Shown in pieces: positions 44,257 through 53,511 of a DNA stretch of 64,000 nt. How positions within the stretch are numbered: position 1 is the first letter of the stretch; each line of letters begins with the position of its first letter. The position numbers were made by a program, and so were the translations under genes. Below the pieces are notes generated by a model. The model had not been told where the DNA came from. It saw nothing but the letters and a program-made list of their open reading frames with translations, and made no database searches. The DNA lies in the NCBI GenBank assembly GCA_018066965.1, contig JAGPVP010000005.1, forward strand, positions 1-64,000, read 5' to 3'. Origin of the DNA: Zhongshania sp. (GTDB lineage: Bacteria; Pseudomonadota; Gammaproteobacteria; Pseudomonadales; Spongiibacteraceae).

Positions 44257-46698
44257 TTATGGCCTGACTGGGCGCACATCCACATCGTTTAAGTGTTCAT
44301 CAAAAGCATCGGTCAGCAAACAGTCGTAACGCCGCTCATCGTACTCAGCTAAACGCGCTGCCTGCTCCTCACTAAACAGACCTTCGCTAACCGCCAACTG
44401 TAATTTGGCAGCCATTGTCTCGCCCGGTAAGCGACCCCGATGATCGTGCTCAAGAAACGCGTCGTAGTCCTGGTCAATTTCAGTTAGCAATTGAAACGCA
44501 CGATGAATACGGCCCTGCGCATCTAAGTCATTGTCACTGACGTGCACCGCCTCCGCCAGTAAAGTACGCACGGGGTTGGGGGCCATAATCATATCGCCCA
44601 AGGCGCGAATATCATTATCTGACACTTTAAAATTAGGCATGCCCCAAGGAAAGAACAGAACTCGCAATACACTACCCAGCCAGCGTTGCGGCATATTGTG
44701 ATAAAACCCCAGCAAGGCAGTATTCACCGCCGTAAAGCTTCGTTTTAAGGCAAACTGTGCGTGTAGCGTATTTGCTTCGCTAGCAGGTTGATGGTCATGA
44801 AATTTTAGAATGGCGCAGGCAATAACCAGCTGGCTGTGAACATCACCGAGGCGCGCCGACAGTAGTTCTCGACGCTTAATATCACCGCCAAGCAGTAACA
44901 AAGCAAAATCCGCGGTCGCGGCAAACACAGCGCTATAGCGGTCTATCACCGGATACCACTGCGCCGACAACTCACTGTTGCCGCAGTGAGGTTTAGATAA
45001 TTTACCTGCCGTTAAGCCCTTTAGGAATCCGTGGCTAAAGACACCCGCGGTATGTGCTAAATGACCACTCAGCAGGCCATCAAACCGTTCAAGCGCGCCG
45101 TCGCTCTCGTCAGACAAGGCTTCAAGCTCATCGGCCAAATACGGATGGCAACGCATCGCCCCCTGACCAAAAATAATCATCGAGCGGGTGAGAATATTGG
45201 CGCCTTCTACGGTAATCGCGATGGGAATGGTCTGGTATACCAAGGCCATAAAATTGCGCGGGCCCATTTGAATGGCGCGCCCACCAAGTATATCCATGCT
45301 GTGATTAACCAGCCCACGCATAGTTTCAGTTGCATGATATTTAGCCATTGCGGTTAGCACCGACGGCGCGCCATCGGCCAGCGCGCGGGTTACTAAAGCG
45401 CGGTAGGCCTCTAGCATATAGGCGCCGGCAGCAATTTCAGCGCTGGCTTCTTGAACACCCTCAAACTTACCCACCGAGATCCCAAACTGGCGGCGAATGC
45501 GTGCAAAGGCACCGACCATTAAATAGCTCATTTCGCCACCGGCGGTAGACAGTGCGGGTAATGAAATACCCCGCCCCGCGCCCAAACACTCCACCAGCAT
45601 CATCCAGCCTTGACCAATATATTCCTGCCCGCCGATTAACATCGACATGGGAATAAAAACATCCACCCCCGTGATGGGGCCATTCATGAATGCAGAGCCA
45701 GGATAGTGACGACGACCAATTTCCACCCCCGCCAAATCCGCTGGCACTAGGGCGCAGGTAATGCCGCGCTCAACCTCGTCACCAATTAAGCCATCTGGGT
45801 CACTCAGGCGGAACGCTAAACCCACCACGGTGGCAATCGGCGCCAGCGTGATCCAACGTTTTGAGAAGTTAAGCTTTACGCCTAAGACTTTCTCACCCTT
45901 AAATTCCTGCTCACACACCACACCGGTATCGGGAATCGCGCCCGCATCTGAGCCCGCTTCTGGGCTGGTTAAACCAAAGCAGGGTAACTCTTGCCCTTTC
46001 GCCAAACGCGCCAGCCAAAAGTCTTTTTGCTCCGTCGTGCCGTACTTCATCAGCAACTCACCGGGCCCTAGAGAGTTAGGCACCATCACACTGACCGCTG
46101 CCACTGTAGAGCGACTCGCGATTTTGCTCACCACGCGGCTTTGGGCGTAAGGCGTAAATTCGAGGCCGCCGTAAGCGCGGGGAATAATCAAGCCGAGAAA
46201 GCCCTTATCTTTAATGAATTGCCAAACCGCCGGGGAAAGATCTTTATCGTGATGGTGAATTTGCCACTCATCGAGCATCTCGCATAGTTCTGCGGTTTCA
46301 TTGTCGATAAAGGCCTGCTCTGCTTCGCTAAGTGATGAAAGTTCGATTTTCTCAAACTTAGACCAATCTGGCTGACCAGAAAACACGTCTTTTTCCCACC
46401 ACGTGGTACCAGCGTCTAGCGCTTCACGCTCGGTGCTACTCATGCCGGGCATCATTTTTTTCAAGGCATTTTTTGCCGGTGCGCTAACAAATTTAATACG
46501 CAGACTATCGACAAGAATCACCGCCAATACCGCCAGTACCACTAACAACACAAGGGGATGAACAAAAAATTCGCTACAGGTTCCGGCTAGTAACCACGCA
46601 GCAACAAACACCGCGCAGCCGCTACGACGAGACAAATGAAAATAAAAGATAAACGCGGTGACAATAATTATTGCAAGAAATGCTAGTAGGCCAATCAT
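44257..46698 (-). CDS. fadE: Acyl-CoA dehydrogenase FadE
   Basis: This 813-residue membrane-bound enzyme does the first step of beta-oxidation. It has two N-terminal membrane segments (about 3-20 and 26-62), then the acyl-CoA dehydrogenase core (GLIIPRAYGGLEFT, LTSPEAGSDAGAI) and the long C-terminal FadE-specific domain (LLLGGDIKRRELLSARLGDV). The length equals E. coli FadE (814). I chose ATG 46698 with GAGAGGG before it; a longer start at 46734 adds 12 hydrophilic residues. The DUF2007 gene follows. The KAS III gene diverges from the fadE promoter. Confidence 0.95.
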   Translation of the reverse strand: MIGLLAFLAIIIVTAFIFYFHLSRRSGCAVFVAAWLLAGTCSEFFVHPLVLLVVLAVLAVILVDSLRIKFVSAPAKNALKKMMPGMSSTEREALDAGTTWWEKDVFSGQPDWSKFEKIELSSLSEAEQAFIDNETAELCEMLDEWQIHHHDKDLSPAVWQFIKDKGFLGLIIPRAYGGLEFTPYAQSRVVSKIASRSTVAAVSVMVPNSLGPGELLMKYGTTEQKDFWLARLAKGQELPCFGLTSPEAGSDAGAIPDTGVVCEQEFKGEKVLGVKLNFSKRWITLAPIATVVGLAFRLSDPDGLIGDEVERGITCALVPADLAGVEIGRRHYPGSAFMNGPITGVDVFIPMSMLIGGQEYIGQGWMMLVECLGAGRGISLPALSTAGGEMSYLMVGAFARIRRQFGISVGKFEGVQEASAEIAAGAYMLEAYRALVTRALADGAPSVLTAMAKYHATETMRGLVNHSMDILGGRAIQMGPRNFMALVYQTIPIAITVEGANILTRSMIIFGQGAMRCHPYLADELEALSDESDGALERFDGLLSGHLAHTAGVFSHGFLKGLTAGKLSKPHCGNSELSAQWYPVIDRYSAVFAATADFALLLLGGDIKRRELLSARLGDVHSQLVIACAILKFHDHQPASEANTLHAQFALKRSFTAVNTALLGFYHNMPQRWLGSVLRVLFFPWGMPNFKVSDNDIRALGDMIMAPNPVRTLLAEAVHVSDNDLDAQGRIHRAFQLLTEIDQDYDAFLEHDHRGRLPGETMAAKLQLAVSEGLFSEEQAARLAEYDERRYDCLLTDAFDEHLNDVDVRPVRP

Positions 46699-46960
46699 AG
46701 TACCCTCTCTGAGCTGTTGTCGTTTGCGAGGCAAACACTAGATCAGTGAATGTGACTCATCATGCTACGCCCTAGCTGCGACGATTGCATTACCGCATCT
46801 AAGCAGCCAAGCAAAATACGTAAAGGTGTTGTTACATGGACACCGCGGGTAGCGAAAATCTTCAATTTTGCTTTTGTTATTTCAATATGTGGACTGAATG
46901 GACGATGTCGGCCACACTCTCTCTTTATATCTAATTTGAAATAATATCGGGATTACTGAC

Positions 46961-48085
46961 ATGAACTCCTCAGTCGTTATTAGCGGGGTGGGCCTATGGA
47001 CTCCAGAAAATAGCATTAGCAACGAAGAACTAGTCGAAAGTTACAACGCTTGGGCGGAGTATTTTAACCAGCAAAACCAAGCAGCCATTGAAGCGGGAGA
47101 AATAGACGCTAAACCACCCTCCACTCCAGCCTTTATTGAAAAGGCATCCGGAATAAAAAGCCGCTATGTCTACTCTAAAGAAGGCGTTTTAGATATCCAT
47201 CGCATGCGTCCGCTGCTTGAAATACGCGACGACGGGCAAGTCTCTCATCAAGCAGAAATGGCCATTGCCGCAGCAAAAAAAGCACTCACTGCCGCAAACA
47301 AAACCGCCGCTGATATTGATATGGTTATTGTGTCCTGCGCCTATACTCAGCGCTCATACCCTGCCATTGCCATCGAAGTACAAGCCGCTTTAGGAATTGA
47401 AGGGTTTGGATTTGATATGTTAGTCGCCTGCTCTGCGGCCACCTTTGGCCTAGAACGGGCGGTTGACGCAATAAAGTGCGGTACCTCCAAGGGTGTATTG
47501 GTCATAAATCCTGAGCTTACCTCTCCACAAGTGAATTTCATGGACAGGGACTCACACTTTATCTTTGGTGATGTAGCAACCGCCGTGGTGGTAGAAAGTA
47601 GTGAATCCTGCACGTCTGCCCACGCCTTTGATGTTGTAAGCACCAAATGTGTGACCTCATACTCCAATAATATTCGCTCGAACTTTGGCTACACCACTCG
47701 CGCGACTGACGAAGACCCGTATGCGGCGGACAAACTATTTCATCAGAATGGTCGCAAAGTATTTAAAGAAGTGTGCCCCATGGCCGCTGACCACATTGAA
47801 ACTCATTTGCGCAGCAACGGCATTCAAGTCGCTGATTTAAAGCGCTGGTGGCTACATCAAGCCAATATCAATATGAATCTTTTGATCAGCAAGCGATTAT
47901 TAGGCCGTGATGCCACCCTTGAAGAAGCCCCAATTGTGCTCGACGAGTATGCCAATACCGCCTCAGCGGGTTCTATTATTGCGTTTGCTAAACACCATGA
48001 GGATTTAGCCGCCGGCGATATTGGCGTAATTTGCTCATTTGGCGCCGGTTACTCTATCGGCAGTCTCATACTTAAAAAGCGCTAA
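46961..48085 (+). CDS. KAS III-like enzyme related to P. aeruginosa PA3286
   Basis: This 374-residue ketoacyl synthase III-type enzyme has the catalytic triad C157 (VACSAATFG), H299 (LHQANINMN) and N332 (ANTASAG). The N-terminal GVGLWTPENSISNEELVESYNA and the long lead are characteristic of the PA3286 group. That enzyme is known to use octanoyl-CoA from beta-oxidation and feed it into fatty acid synthesis, bypassing FabH. Divergence from fadE fits such a shunt. It is not the FabH of this genome, which lies at 53512. No visible ribosome site other than a weak one precedes ATG 46961. Confidence 0.85.
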   Translation: MNSSVVISGVGLWTPENSISNEELVESYNAWAEYFNQQNQAAIEAGEIDAKPPSTPAFIEKASGIKSRYVYSKEGVLDIHRMRPLLEIRDDGQVSHQAEMAIAAAKKALTAANKTAADIDMVIVSCAYTQRSYPAIAIEVQAALGIEGFGFDMLVACSAATFGLERAVDAIKCGTSKGVLVINPELTSPQVNFMDRDSHFIFGDVATAVVVESSESCTSAHAFDVVSTKCVTSYSNNIRSNFGYTTRATDEDPYAADKLFHQNGRKVFKEVCPMAADHIETHLRSNGIQVADLKRWWLHQANINMNLLISKRLLGRDATLEEAPIVLDEYANTASAGSIIAFAKHHEDLAAGDIGVICSFGAGYSIGSLILKKR

Positions 48086-48140
48086 CCGCTTTGATGACCC
48101 TCTCGCGGTAGGGTCATCAGCCACACCGCCAACACTAATG

Positions 48141-48713
48141 TCACTTGTTATCAGCCAATGCCTTTCGCCATGCGGCGAGCATGGTGTCACGCTGATCTTC
48201 GCTGACCGCAGCTCGCCCCAGCCACACACTAAGAATAATCGCCGCCGACTCTGGCGATTCAATGGTTCCCAGTGGCTTGTCGTTCAGATATAAACCCAAA
48301 CCACTTTTGGGTACCCAGCTTAGGCGGTAGTGATCGCCTTTTTCGACCGGTAAATACCAACTGCTAAATCGGGCAATATCTTCAGATACTGGCGCCAGCT
48401 CTTTCTCACTAAAGGCGCCGTCCAGTGCTTTATGAGTCATTTTCTGAAACCGTTCCGCCGACACACCCACTTTATATTCGATAATAACTTGCTTGGCGTA
48501 TCTCGGGTCTAAAATATCAGCGTTTTCCGGCAGCGCTTGCTCAGGATCAACTTGCAGCTGAGTAAATGTCAGATCCTTCCACAGCAAGGTGTAGGTTTCA
48601 CTACTCACTGTGCGCCAATCGGTGGCGGATGCCACGCCGCTAAGCACTAGTAAGATCATCACCAATAGACTGCGCAGCCACACTGGCATCGCCATTTTCT
48701 TATTCCGATTCAT
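48141..48713 (-). CDS. Chalcone-isomerase-like secreted protein
   Basis: This 190-residue exported protein has a signal peptide (VMILLVLSGVASA, cut after about residue 30) and a chalcone isomerase-like body (LPENADILDPRYAKQVIIEYKVGVSAERFQKMTHKALD, later SSWYLPVEKGDHYRLSW). Bacterial members lack plant isomerase activity; their role is unclear, with a lipid-binding possibility from eukaryotic FAP homologues. ATG 48713 overlaps the transporter gene end by 14 bases, so the two are translated together. The pair faces away from the FAD/DUF1365/CFA operon. Confidence 0.75.
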   Translation of the reverse strand: MNRNKKMAMPVWLRSLLVMILLVLSGVASATDWRTVSSETYTLLWKDLTFTQLQVDPEQALPENADILDPRYAKQVIIEYKVGVSAERFQKMTHKALDGAFSEKELAPVSEDIARFSSWYLPVEKGDHYRLSWVPKSGLGLYLNDKPLGTIESPESAAIILSVWLGRAAVSEDQRDTMLAAWRKALADNK

Positions 48714-49944
48714 ATTCCTGCCTTTTTTCAATCCATGCCACGGGCGTGCGCCCAAGCATAAAGAACACCAGTAATTTCAACACCACGGGGGCGACCACAT
48801 AGACAGCCGTAATCGCCCATACCGGCGGTACCTTGATATCAACTTGGCTACCTAACCACAAATACGACACGCCCACAGCTAAACCCATGGCAGCCTTACT
48901 CAACATACTCCACAGGGCGAACATTCGCGCACCAAGTGCCGCGCCGCCCTGCTCTTGCGACAAGGCTTGCGCCAAACCCGTTTGCATCGCAGACGGTAAG
49001 GCTTGGTCTGCCCCCAAGGCGAGGCCGGTACCAACACTAATGGCGATAAACCAAGCCACATCGCCGTCGCCAAGCAAGGCCGCAAAGCTAAAAAGTATTG
49101 CCGAGCTACACAGGCCAATTCGCCATGATTTTAAATCGCCAATCTTTCTTGCCAAAAAATACCAGAACGGCACGCCGATCAATCCGGCCAAAAAATAGCT
49201 CAGCAATGCCAAGGGCACCGCGTCTTCGGCATCTAAAACTTCGCGCATAAATAGTAGTAACACCGTACCGGGAATCGCGTTGGCCAACATATTTACAAAC
49301 CAAGGTAGCGCGAGGCTCCGCACTCGGCTGTCAGCCAATATCACTTTAAAACTCAAGGTTTTATCGACTACGTCTGCCGCGCCTTGACCGCCCTGTAAAC
49401 AAACTGCGAGCAATAATACGAGCAATAGCGCCGCCAACGCCCAAGGCAGCGCAGACGGCGCTAAGATGGCGGGCACTAACATGGCCATTAGAGTGCCAAG
49501 CAACAACATCGCCTCACGACTACTGTTATAGCGCAGGCGATCAATATTGCGTCGGGAGAGGTTCACAGGCAAGGCCAACCAAGGTACAGTAACACCCGTC
49601 CAACCCAGCATGAGTAATACGAGTACAAGGCCTAGCAGTAGCGGCGGCCATGGGTGGGGGATTAACGTTAATGCCAAGGCGCTACCGGCAATAAGTGCCC
49701 ATGCACCCAGCCATAGCAAGCGATGACTACCACGACGATCAACCCACGCGCCAACCGGCAGGTCACTAACAACATCGCTGATTCGCGCCAGAAAGAAAAT
49801 AGCCCCGACTAGGGCATAGCCATAACCACCTTGCTCAGCCAGCCACAGCGGAGCATATATATAGAAAGGAAGACCTAGAGCAGCCAGCGGTAATCCCGGC
49901 AATGCATAACGAACAAATCGCCAATATTGGAAAGGACTCCGCAT
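48700..49944 (-). CDS. GPH-family (MelB-like) MFS transporter
   Basis: This 414-residue protein has about 12 membrane helices and the GPH family's LARISDVVSDLPVGAWVDRRG signature near residue 52. A WLGSQVD segment is near the end. ATG 49944, with ACGGAG six bases before, is preferred to a GTG four bases upstream. It may move lipids or a product of the divergent operon: in Rhodobacter the RpoE-regulated RSP1087-1091 operon also joins a transporter of this type to FAD oxidase and CFA-like genes. A minus-strand promoter candidate of the RpoE type lies at 50038-50009. Confidence 0.82.
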   Translation of the reverse strand: MRSPFQYWRFVRYALPGLPLAALGLPFYIYAPLWLAEQGGYGYALVGAIFFLARISDVVSDLPVGAWVDRRGSHRLLWLGAWALIAGSALALTLIPHPWPPLLLGLVLVLLMLGWTGVTVPWLALPVNLSRRNIDRLRYNSSREAMLLLGTLMAMLVPAILAPSALPWALAALLLVLLLAVCLQGGQGAADVVDKTLSFKVILADSRVRSLALPWFVNMLANAIPGTVLLLFMREVLDAEDAVPLALLSYFLAGLIGVPFWYFLARKIGDLKSWRIGLCSSAILFSFAALLGDGDVAWFIAISVGTGLALGADQALPSAMQTGLAQALSQEQGGAALGARMFALWSMLSKAAMGLAVGVSYLWLGSQVDIKVPPVWAITAVYVVAPVVLKLLVFFMLGRTPVAWIEKRQEYESE

Positions 49945-49992
49945 ACACACTCCGTAGCGGCCAAGGAAGGCCCATTACAGACCAACATAAAG

Positions 49993-50022
49993 TGATCTGA
50001 TTAAGGGCGGTATACGTAATAA
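49993..50022 (+). promoter_or_regulatory. Predicted RpoE-dependent promoter of the FAD/DUF1365/CFA operon
   Basis: TGATCT (49993-49998) is followed after exactly 18 bases by TAATAA (50017-50022), the same spacing as at the rpoE promoter (TGATCC, 18, TATAGA). The oxidase ATG is at 50050. Confidence 0.65.
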
Positions 50023-50038
50023 TTAGACTGTGAGATCA
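50009..50038 (-). promoter_or_regulatory. Overlapping reverse RpoE-type promoter candidate
   Basis: On the minus strand TGATCT (50038-50033) is followed after 18 bases by TATACC (50014-50009). The two opposite candidates overlap nearly completely, so the divergent transporter and oxidase units would share one control region. Confidence 0.45.
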
Positions 50039-50049
50039 CTGATAATTCT

Positions 50050-51396
50050 ATGCAAACACTAACACCAAGCGCGCCCCTCAATATTGCCGTCATAGGCTCA
50101 GGAATTGCTGGCTTAAGCAGCGCCTGGCTGCTTAGCAAAAATCATAAGGTCACCTTGTTTGAGCAAGACTCACGCTTGGGCGGTCACACCAATACTGTTG
50201 ATGTTATGACCAGCGCCGGCACCATTGCCGTCGACACCGGTTTTATTGTTTTCAATGAGCGCTGTTACCCCAATTTAGTCGCCTTATTTAATGAGCTAGG
50301 CGTGCGCTATCAAGGCACCGATATGTCCTTTGGCGTATCACTCGATAAAGGCCGCTTGGAATACAGCGGCTCAAATTCAATATCTACCCTATTTGCCCAA
50401 AAGCGCAATTTATTCCGGCCGCGTTTTTGGGGCATGATTCGAGACCTACTGCGTTTTTACAAACAGAGCGCAGCTTGGATGGAATCCCTACCCGACGATT
50501 TATCACTAGGTGAATTACTCAAACGCGAGAAATTTGGCCCCGGCTTTTGTGAAGACCACTTGCTGCCTATGGGCGCAGCAATATGGTCGACCCCTGTCGA
50601 AAAGTTTATGGCTTATCCAGCCAAAACCTTTCTGCGTTTTTGCGACAACCACGGCCTATTACAAGTAAACGAGCGGCCGCAATGGCAAACCGTTATTGGC
50701 GGTTCCCGCGAATATGTTAAACGTATCAGCAACTCCTTTAACGGAGACATTCGCTTAAATTGCGGCATTAGCAAGGTACATCGCTTCCCTGACCATGTGG
50801 TACTCACAGACAACAAGGGTGACAAACACCGCTTTGACCACGTCGTTATGGCCAGTCACGCCGACCAATCGCTGGCCATGCTGGACGATGCCAGTGCTGA
50901 CGAAAAGCGCCTGCTCGGCGCCTTTGCCTACGAACAAAATAACGCCGTGCTACACCGCGATGAAAGGCTGATGCCGGTCTTAGGTGAAGTGTGGTCAAGC
51001 TGGAATTACCTGGCAGACAGCAAGCAACAAGGTAGCAAAGTGTCGGTGAGTTACTGGATGAATTCGCTCCAGCACCTACCTTGCCACGAGCAATTAATTG
51101 TTACCCTAAACCCCTTGCGCAAGCCTCGTAACCATCTGGTATACCAAGAGTTTAGTTATCAACACCCGGTATTCGATGAAGCCGCCTTAAACGCACAAAA
51201 GCATCTCTGGAGCCTACAAGGTACGCAGCGTACGTGGTTTTGTGGAAGCTATTTTGGCTACGGATTCCACGAAGACGGTATTCAATCTGGGCTAGCGGTC
51301 GCCGAGCAGCTCGGCGGCGCCCTGCGTCCGTGGACCACCGACAATGCTAGCGGTCGAATTTGCCTGCCGCAAAATCACCTCCATGCGGCGGCATGA
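50050..51396 (+). CDS. FAD-dependent amine-oxidase-like protein of the CFA/furan-lipid cluster
   Basis: This 448-residue flavoprotein has an N-terminal Rossmann FAD motif (GSGIAGLSSAW, residues 17-27; acidic E35-D37), HTNTVDVM, and a C-terminal FAD-contacting block (GSYFGYGFHEDGIQSGL). It resembles flavin oxidases next to cyclopropane-synthase homologues, such as the Rhodobacter RSP1090 type. The actual reaction is unknown but acts on lipid acyl chains by context. It is the first gene of an operon; its stop overlaps the DUF1365 start (ATGA at 51393-51396), and a putative RpoE promoter lies upstream. Confidence 0.85.
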   Translation: MQTLTPSAPLNIAVIGSGIAGLSSAWLLSKNHKVTLFEQDSRLGGHTNTVDVMTSAGTIAVDTGFIVFNERCYPNLVALFNELGVRYQGTDMSFGVSLDKGRLEYSGSNSISTLFAQKRNLFRPRFWGMIRDLLRFYKQSAAWMESLPDDLSLGELLKREKFGPGFCEDHLLPMGAAIWSTPVEKFMAYPAKTFLRFCDNHGLLQVNERPQWQTVIGGSREYVKRISNSFNGDIRLNCGISKVHRFPDHVVLTDNKGDKHRFDHVVMASHADQSLAMLDDASADEKRLLGAFAYEQNNAVLHRDERLMPVLGEVWSSWNYLADSKQQGSKVSVSYWMNSLQHLPCHEQLIVTLNPLRKPRNHLVYQEFSYQHPVFDEAALNAQKHLWSLQGTQRTWFCGSYFGYGFHEDGIQSGLAVAEQLGGALRPWTTDNASGRICLPQNHLHAAA

Positions 51397-52178
51397 ACAC
51401 CGACAATCGCACCGCGATTTATCGCGGCGAGGTGATGCACCATCGCTTTTACCCGCGCAAGCATCGCTTTGTGTATCGCATGAGCAGCTTTTTATTCGAC
51501 CTAGATAAGCTGGGTGAAACCGCCCAGCGCTGTAAGCTATTTTCGGTCAATCGCTTTAATTTTTTCAGTTTCTATCATCGCGACTTTGGCAACGGCAGTG
51601 GCGAAACACCCCGCCAATACCTCGATCGCAGCCTGCGCGAACACGGCGTCGATGACATCCTCCACTCCGCCAGCCTACTCTGCTATCCACGTATTCTAGG
51701 CTTCACTTTTAATCCGCTCAGCGTGTATTACTGTTACAGGGAAGATGAGCAACTGTTTGCCATTTTGTATGAGGTAAGCAATACCTTCAAACAGCGACAC
51801 AGCTATTTAATTCCGGTCTCAGAGAGCGACCAGCGCAAAGGCATCGTCCGCCAACAATGCGATAAGAACTTTTATGTATCGCCATTTATCCCCATGGCCG
51901 TGCGCTATCATTTTCGTATGCACCTGCCCGGCGAACAGATTGGCTTAGCCATCCGCGAGACCGAGCAAGACAAGGCCCTGCTCCACGCGGTATTCCGCGG
52001 CCAACGCCGCCCATTCTCAGACACAGAACTGCTTAAAAATTTCTTCAGCCTTCCCTTAATGACCATTAAGGCCGTAGTCGGTATACACTGGGAAGCACTG
52101 AAGCTTTTTATCAAGGGTGTAAAATTAGTACCCCGCCCCCCTGAACCAAAGTCTCCAATCTCACGTATTGACCAGTAA
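51393..52178 (+). CDS. DUF1365 family protein
   Basis: This 261-residue protein belongs to DUF1365, which occurs almost only beside CFA-synthase-like and FAD-oxidase genes. Signature blocks: YRGEVMHHRFYPRKHRFVYRM at the start, then RILGFTFNPLSVYYCYRED and QCDKNFYVSPFIPMAVRYHFR. The ATG overlaps the oxidase stop by four bases, proving coupling; an upstream ATG at 51360 would run over the oxidase frame. No catalytic role is known. It is followed by the methyltransferase after 28 bases. Confidence 0.87.
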   Translation: MNTDNRTAIYRGEVMHHRFYPRKHRFVYRMSSFLFDLDKLGETAQRCKLFSVNRFNFFSFYHRDFGNGSGETPRQYLDRSLREHGVDDILHSASLLCYPRILGFTFNPLSVYYCYREDEQLFAILYEVSNTFKQRHSYLIPVSESDQRKGIVRQQCDKNFYVSPFIPMAVRYHFRMHLPGEQIGLAIRETEQDKALLHAVFRGQRRPFSDTELLKNFFSLPLMTIKAVVGIHWEALKLFIKGVKLVPRPPEPKSPISRIDQ

Positions 52179-52206
52179 TCATTAGAAAAATTGTTAAGGG
52201 TCAACT

Positions 52207-53448
52207 ATGAAGTCAGCCACTGCTGTTCTCGAAAATAATATAGGTTCTGGCTGGTGGGCAAAACGCCAGCAGCAAATGGTAGCCAAAGTACTCGCGCCCT
52301 TATCCAATGCCGCGCGAGGTGTTTTGCGCCTCACCTTGCCCAACGGTAACAGCGTCGAGTTTGGCGAGCACCCCTGTGAACATTTCAATCCCGTCATTGT
52401 GCTGCACAACTGGAAGGCCGTTCGCAAGGCCTTTACCGGTGGCTCAGTAGGCTGGAGTGACGCCTATATGGATGGCGATTGGGACAGCCCCGACCTTGCC
52501 ATGCTGGTGGAATGGATTGTCATCAACGAAGATTATTTCGGCGGTATGTTAGACAGCGGCAAAGTAGAGGGGGCCTTTCAAAAGTGGCGCCATCAGCGCA
52601 ACGCCAATAGTAAACGCGGCAGTCGGCGCAATATTTCCTACCACTACGACTTAGGCAACGAGTTCTACCAGCAATGGCTAGACCCCAGTATGACCTACTC
52701 GGCGGCGTACTTTAGCTCTGAGCATCAAACCCTCGCCGAGGCGCAAGACGCAAAATATCAGCGCATTATAGATTTACTCGACGTTAAAGATGGCGACAGT
52801 ATTTTGGAGATCGGCTGTGGTTGGGGCGGATTTGCAGAGCAAGTCTGCCAGCAAAAGTCGGTCAAACTACACGGTATTACGCTATCTGAACGCCAATTAG
52901 AATTTGCCCAGCAACGCTTAGCCAACGCCGACACCTGTGGTGAAGCGGAATTTAGCCTCACCGATTACCGAGACACCGAAGGCCAATACGACCATATTGT
53001 TTCTATAGAAATGTTAGAAGCGGTTGGTGAAAAATATTGGCCCACCTATTTCGACACAGTTTATAAACGCCTAAAACCGGGCGGCAAAGCTGCGGTGCAA
53101 ATTATTACTATCGAAGACAAACGCTTTGAGCAATACCGCAGCAGCCCAGACTTTATTCAAACCTATATATTTCCCGGCGGCATGCTGCCCACCCCCGCGA
53201 TCTTTCGGGAGCAAGCCAATCTGGCAGGACTTAGTGTTGCCGATGAAGAAGCATTCGGCCTAGGTTATGCACGCACTTTGCGTGAATGGGGCGATAAATT
53301 CCATCAGCGCTGGGATGACATCGCGCCGCTAGGATTTGATAAACGCTTTCAAAGAATGTGGCATTACTATCTAACTTATTGCGAGGGTGGCTTCCGCGGC
53401 AACTCCATTGATGTCTATCAGTTTGTGCTAGAAAAGCCTGCAAGCTAG
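52207..53448 (+). CDS. Cyclopropane-fatty-acyl-phospholipid synthase-like methyltransferase
   Basis: This 413-residue SAM-dependent enzyme modifies unsaturated phospholipid acyl chains. Family motifs: YHYDLGNEFYQQWLD (about 140-154), LEIGCGWGGFAE (SAM pocket, about 198-209), and the later MLEAVGEKYW and IFPGGMLPT. In this cluster with FAD oxidase and DUF1365, homologues make cyclopropane or methylated/furan fatty acids in Rhodobacter, so the product may differ from plain cyclopropane. A TAAGGG site precedes the ATG. It is the last gene of the operon and is followed by a strong terminator. Confidence 0.9.
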   Translation: MKSATAVLENNIGSGWWAKRQQQMVAKVLAPLSNAARGVLRLTLPNGNSVEFGEHPCEHFNPVIVLHNWKAVRKAFTGGSVGWSDAYMDGDWDSPDLAMLVEWIVINEDYFGGMLDSGKVEGAFQKWRHQRNANSKRGSRRNISYHYDLGNEFYQQWLDPSMTYSAAYFSSEHQTLAEAQDAKYQRIIDLLDVKDGDSILEIGCGWGGFAEQVCQQKSVKLHGITLSERQLEFAQQRLANADTCGEAEFSLTDYRDTEGQYDHIVSIEMLEAVGEKYWPTYFDTVYKRLKPGGKAAVQIITIEDKRFEQYRSSPDFIQTYIFPGGMLPTPAIFREQANLAGLSVADEEAFGLGYARTLREWGDKFHQRWDDIAPLGFDKRFQRMWHYYLTYCEGGFRGNSIDVYQFVLEKPAS

Positions 53449-53462
53449 TCATCAGGCACGCT

Positions 53463-53499
53463 ATATAAAAAAGGCCGCATCGTGCGGCCTTTTTTATAT
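53463..53499. terminator. Bidirectional terminator between the CFA-like gene and fabH
   Basis: A perfect 17-bp stem (53463-53479 with 53483-53499, loop TCG) has a G+C core AGGCCGCA and flanking A and T runs on both sides. It ends both convergent genes. Confidence 0.9.
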
Positions 53500-53511
53500 T
53501 TAAACCACCCA

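Noticed and set aside
46762-46944. 60-codon frame between fadE and the KAS III gene
   Set aside because: No ribosome site, odd composition, and it overlaps the expected divergent promoters.
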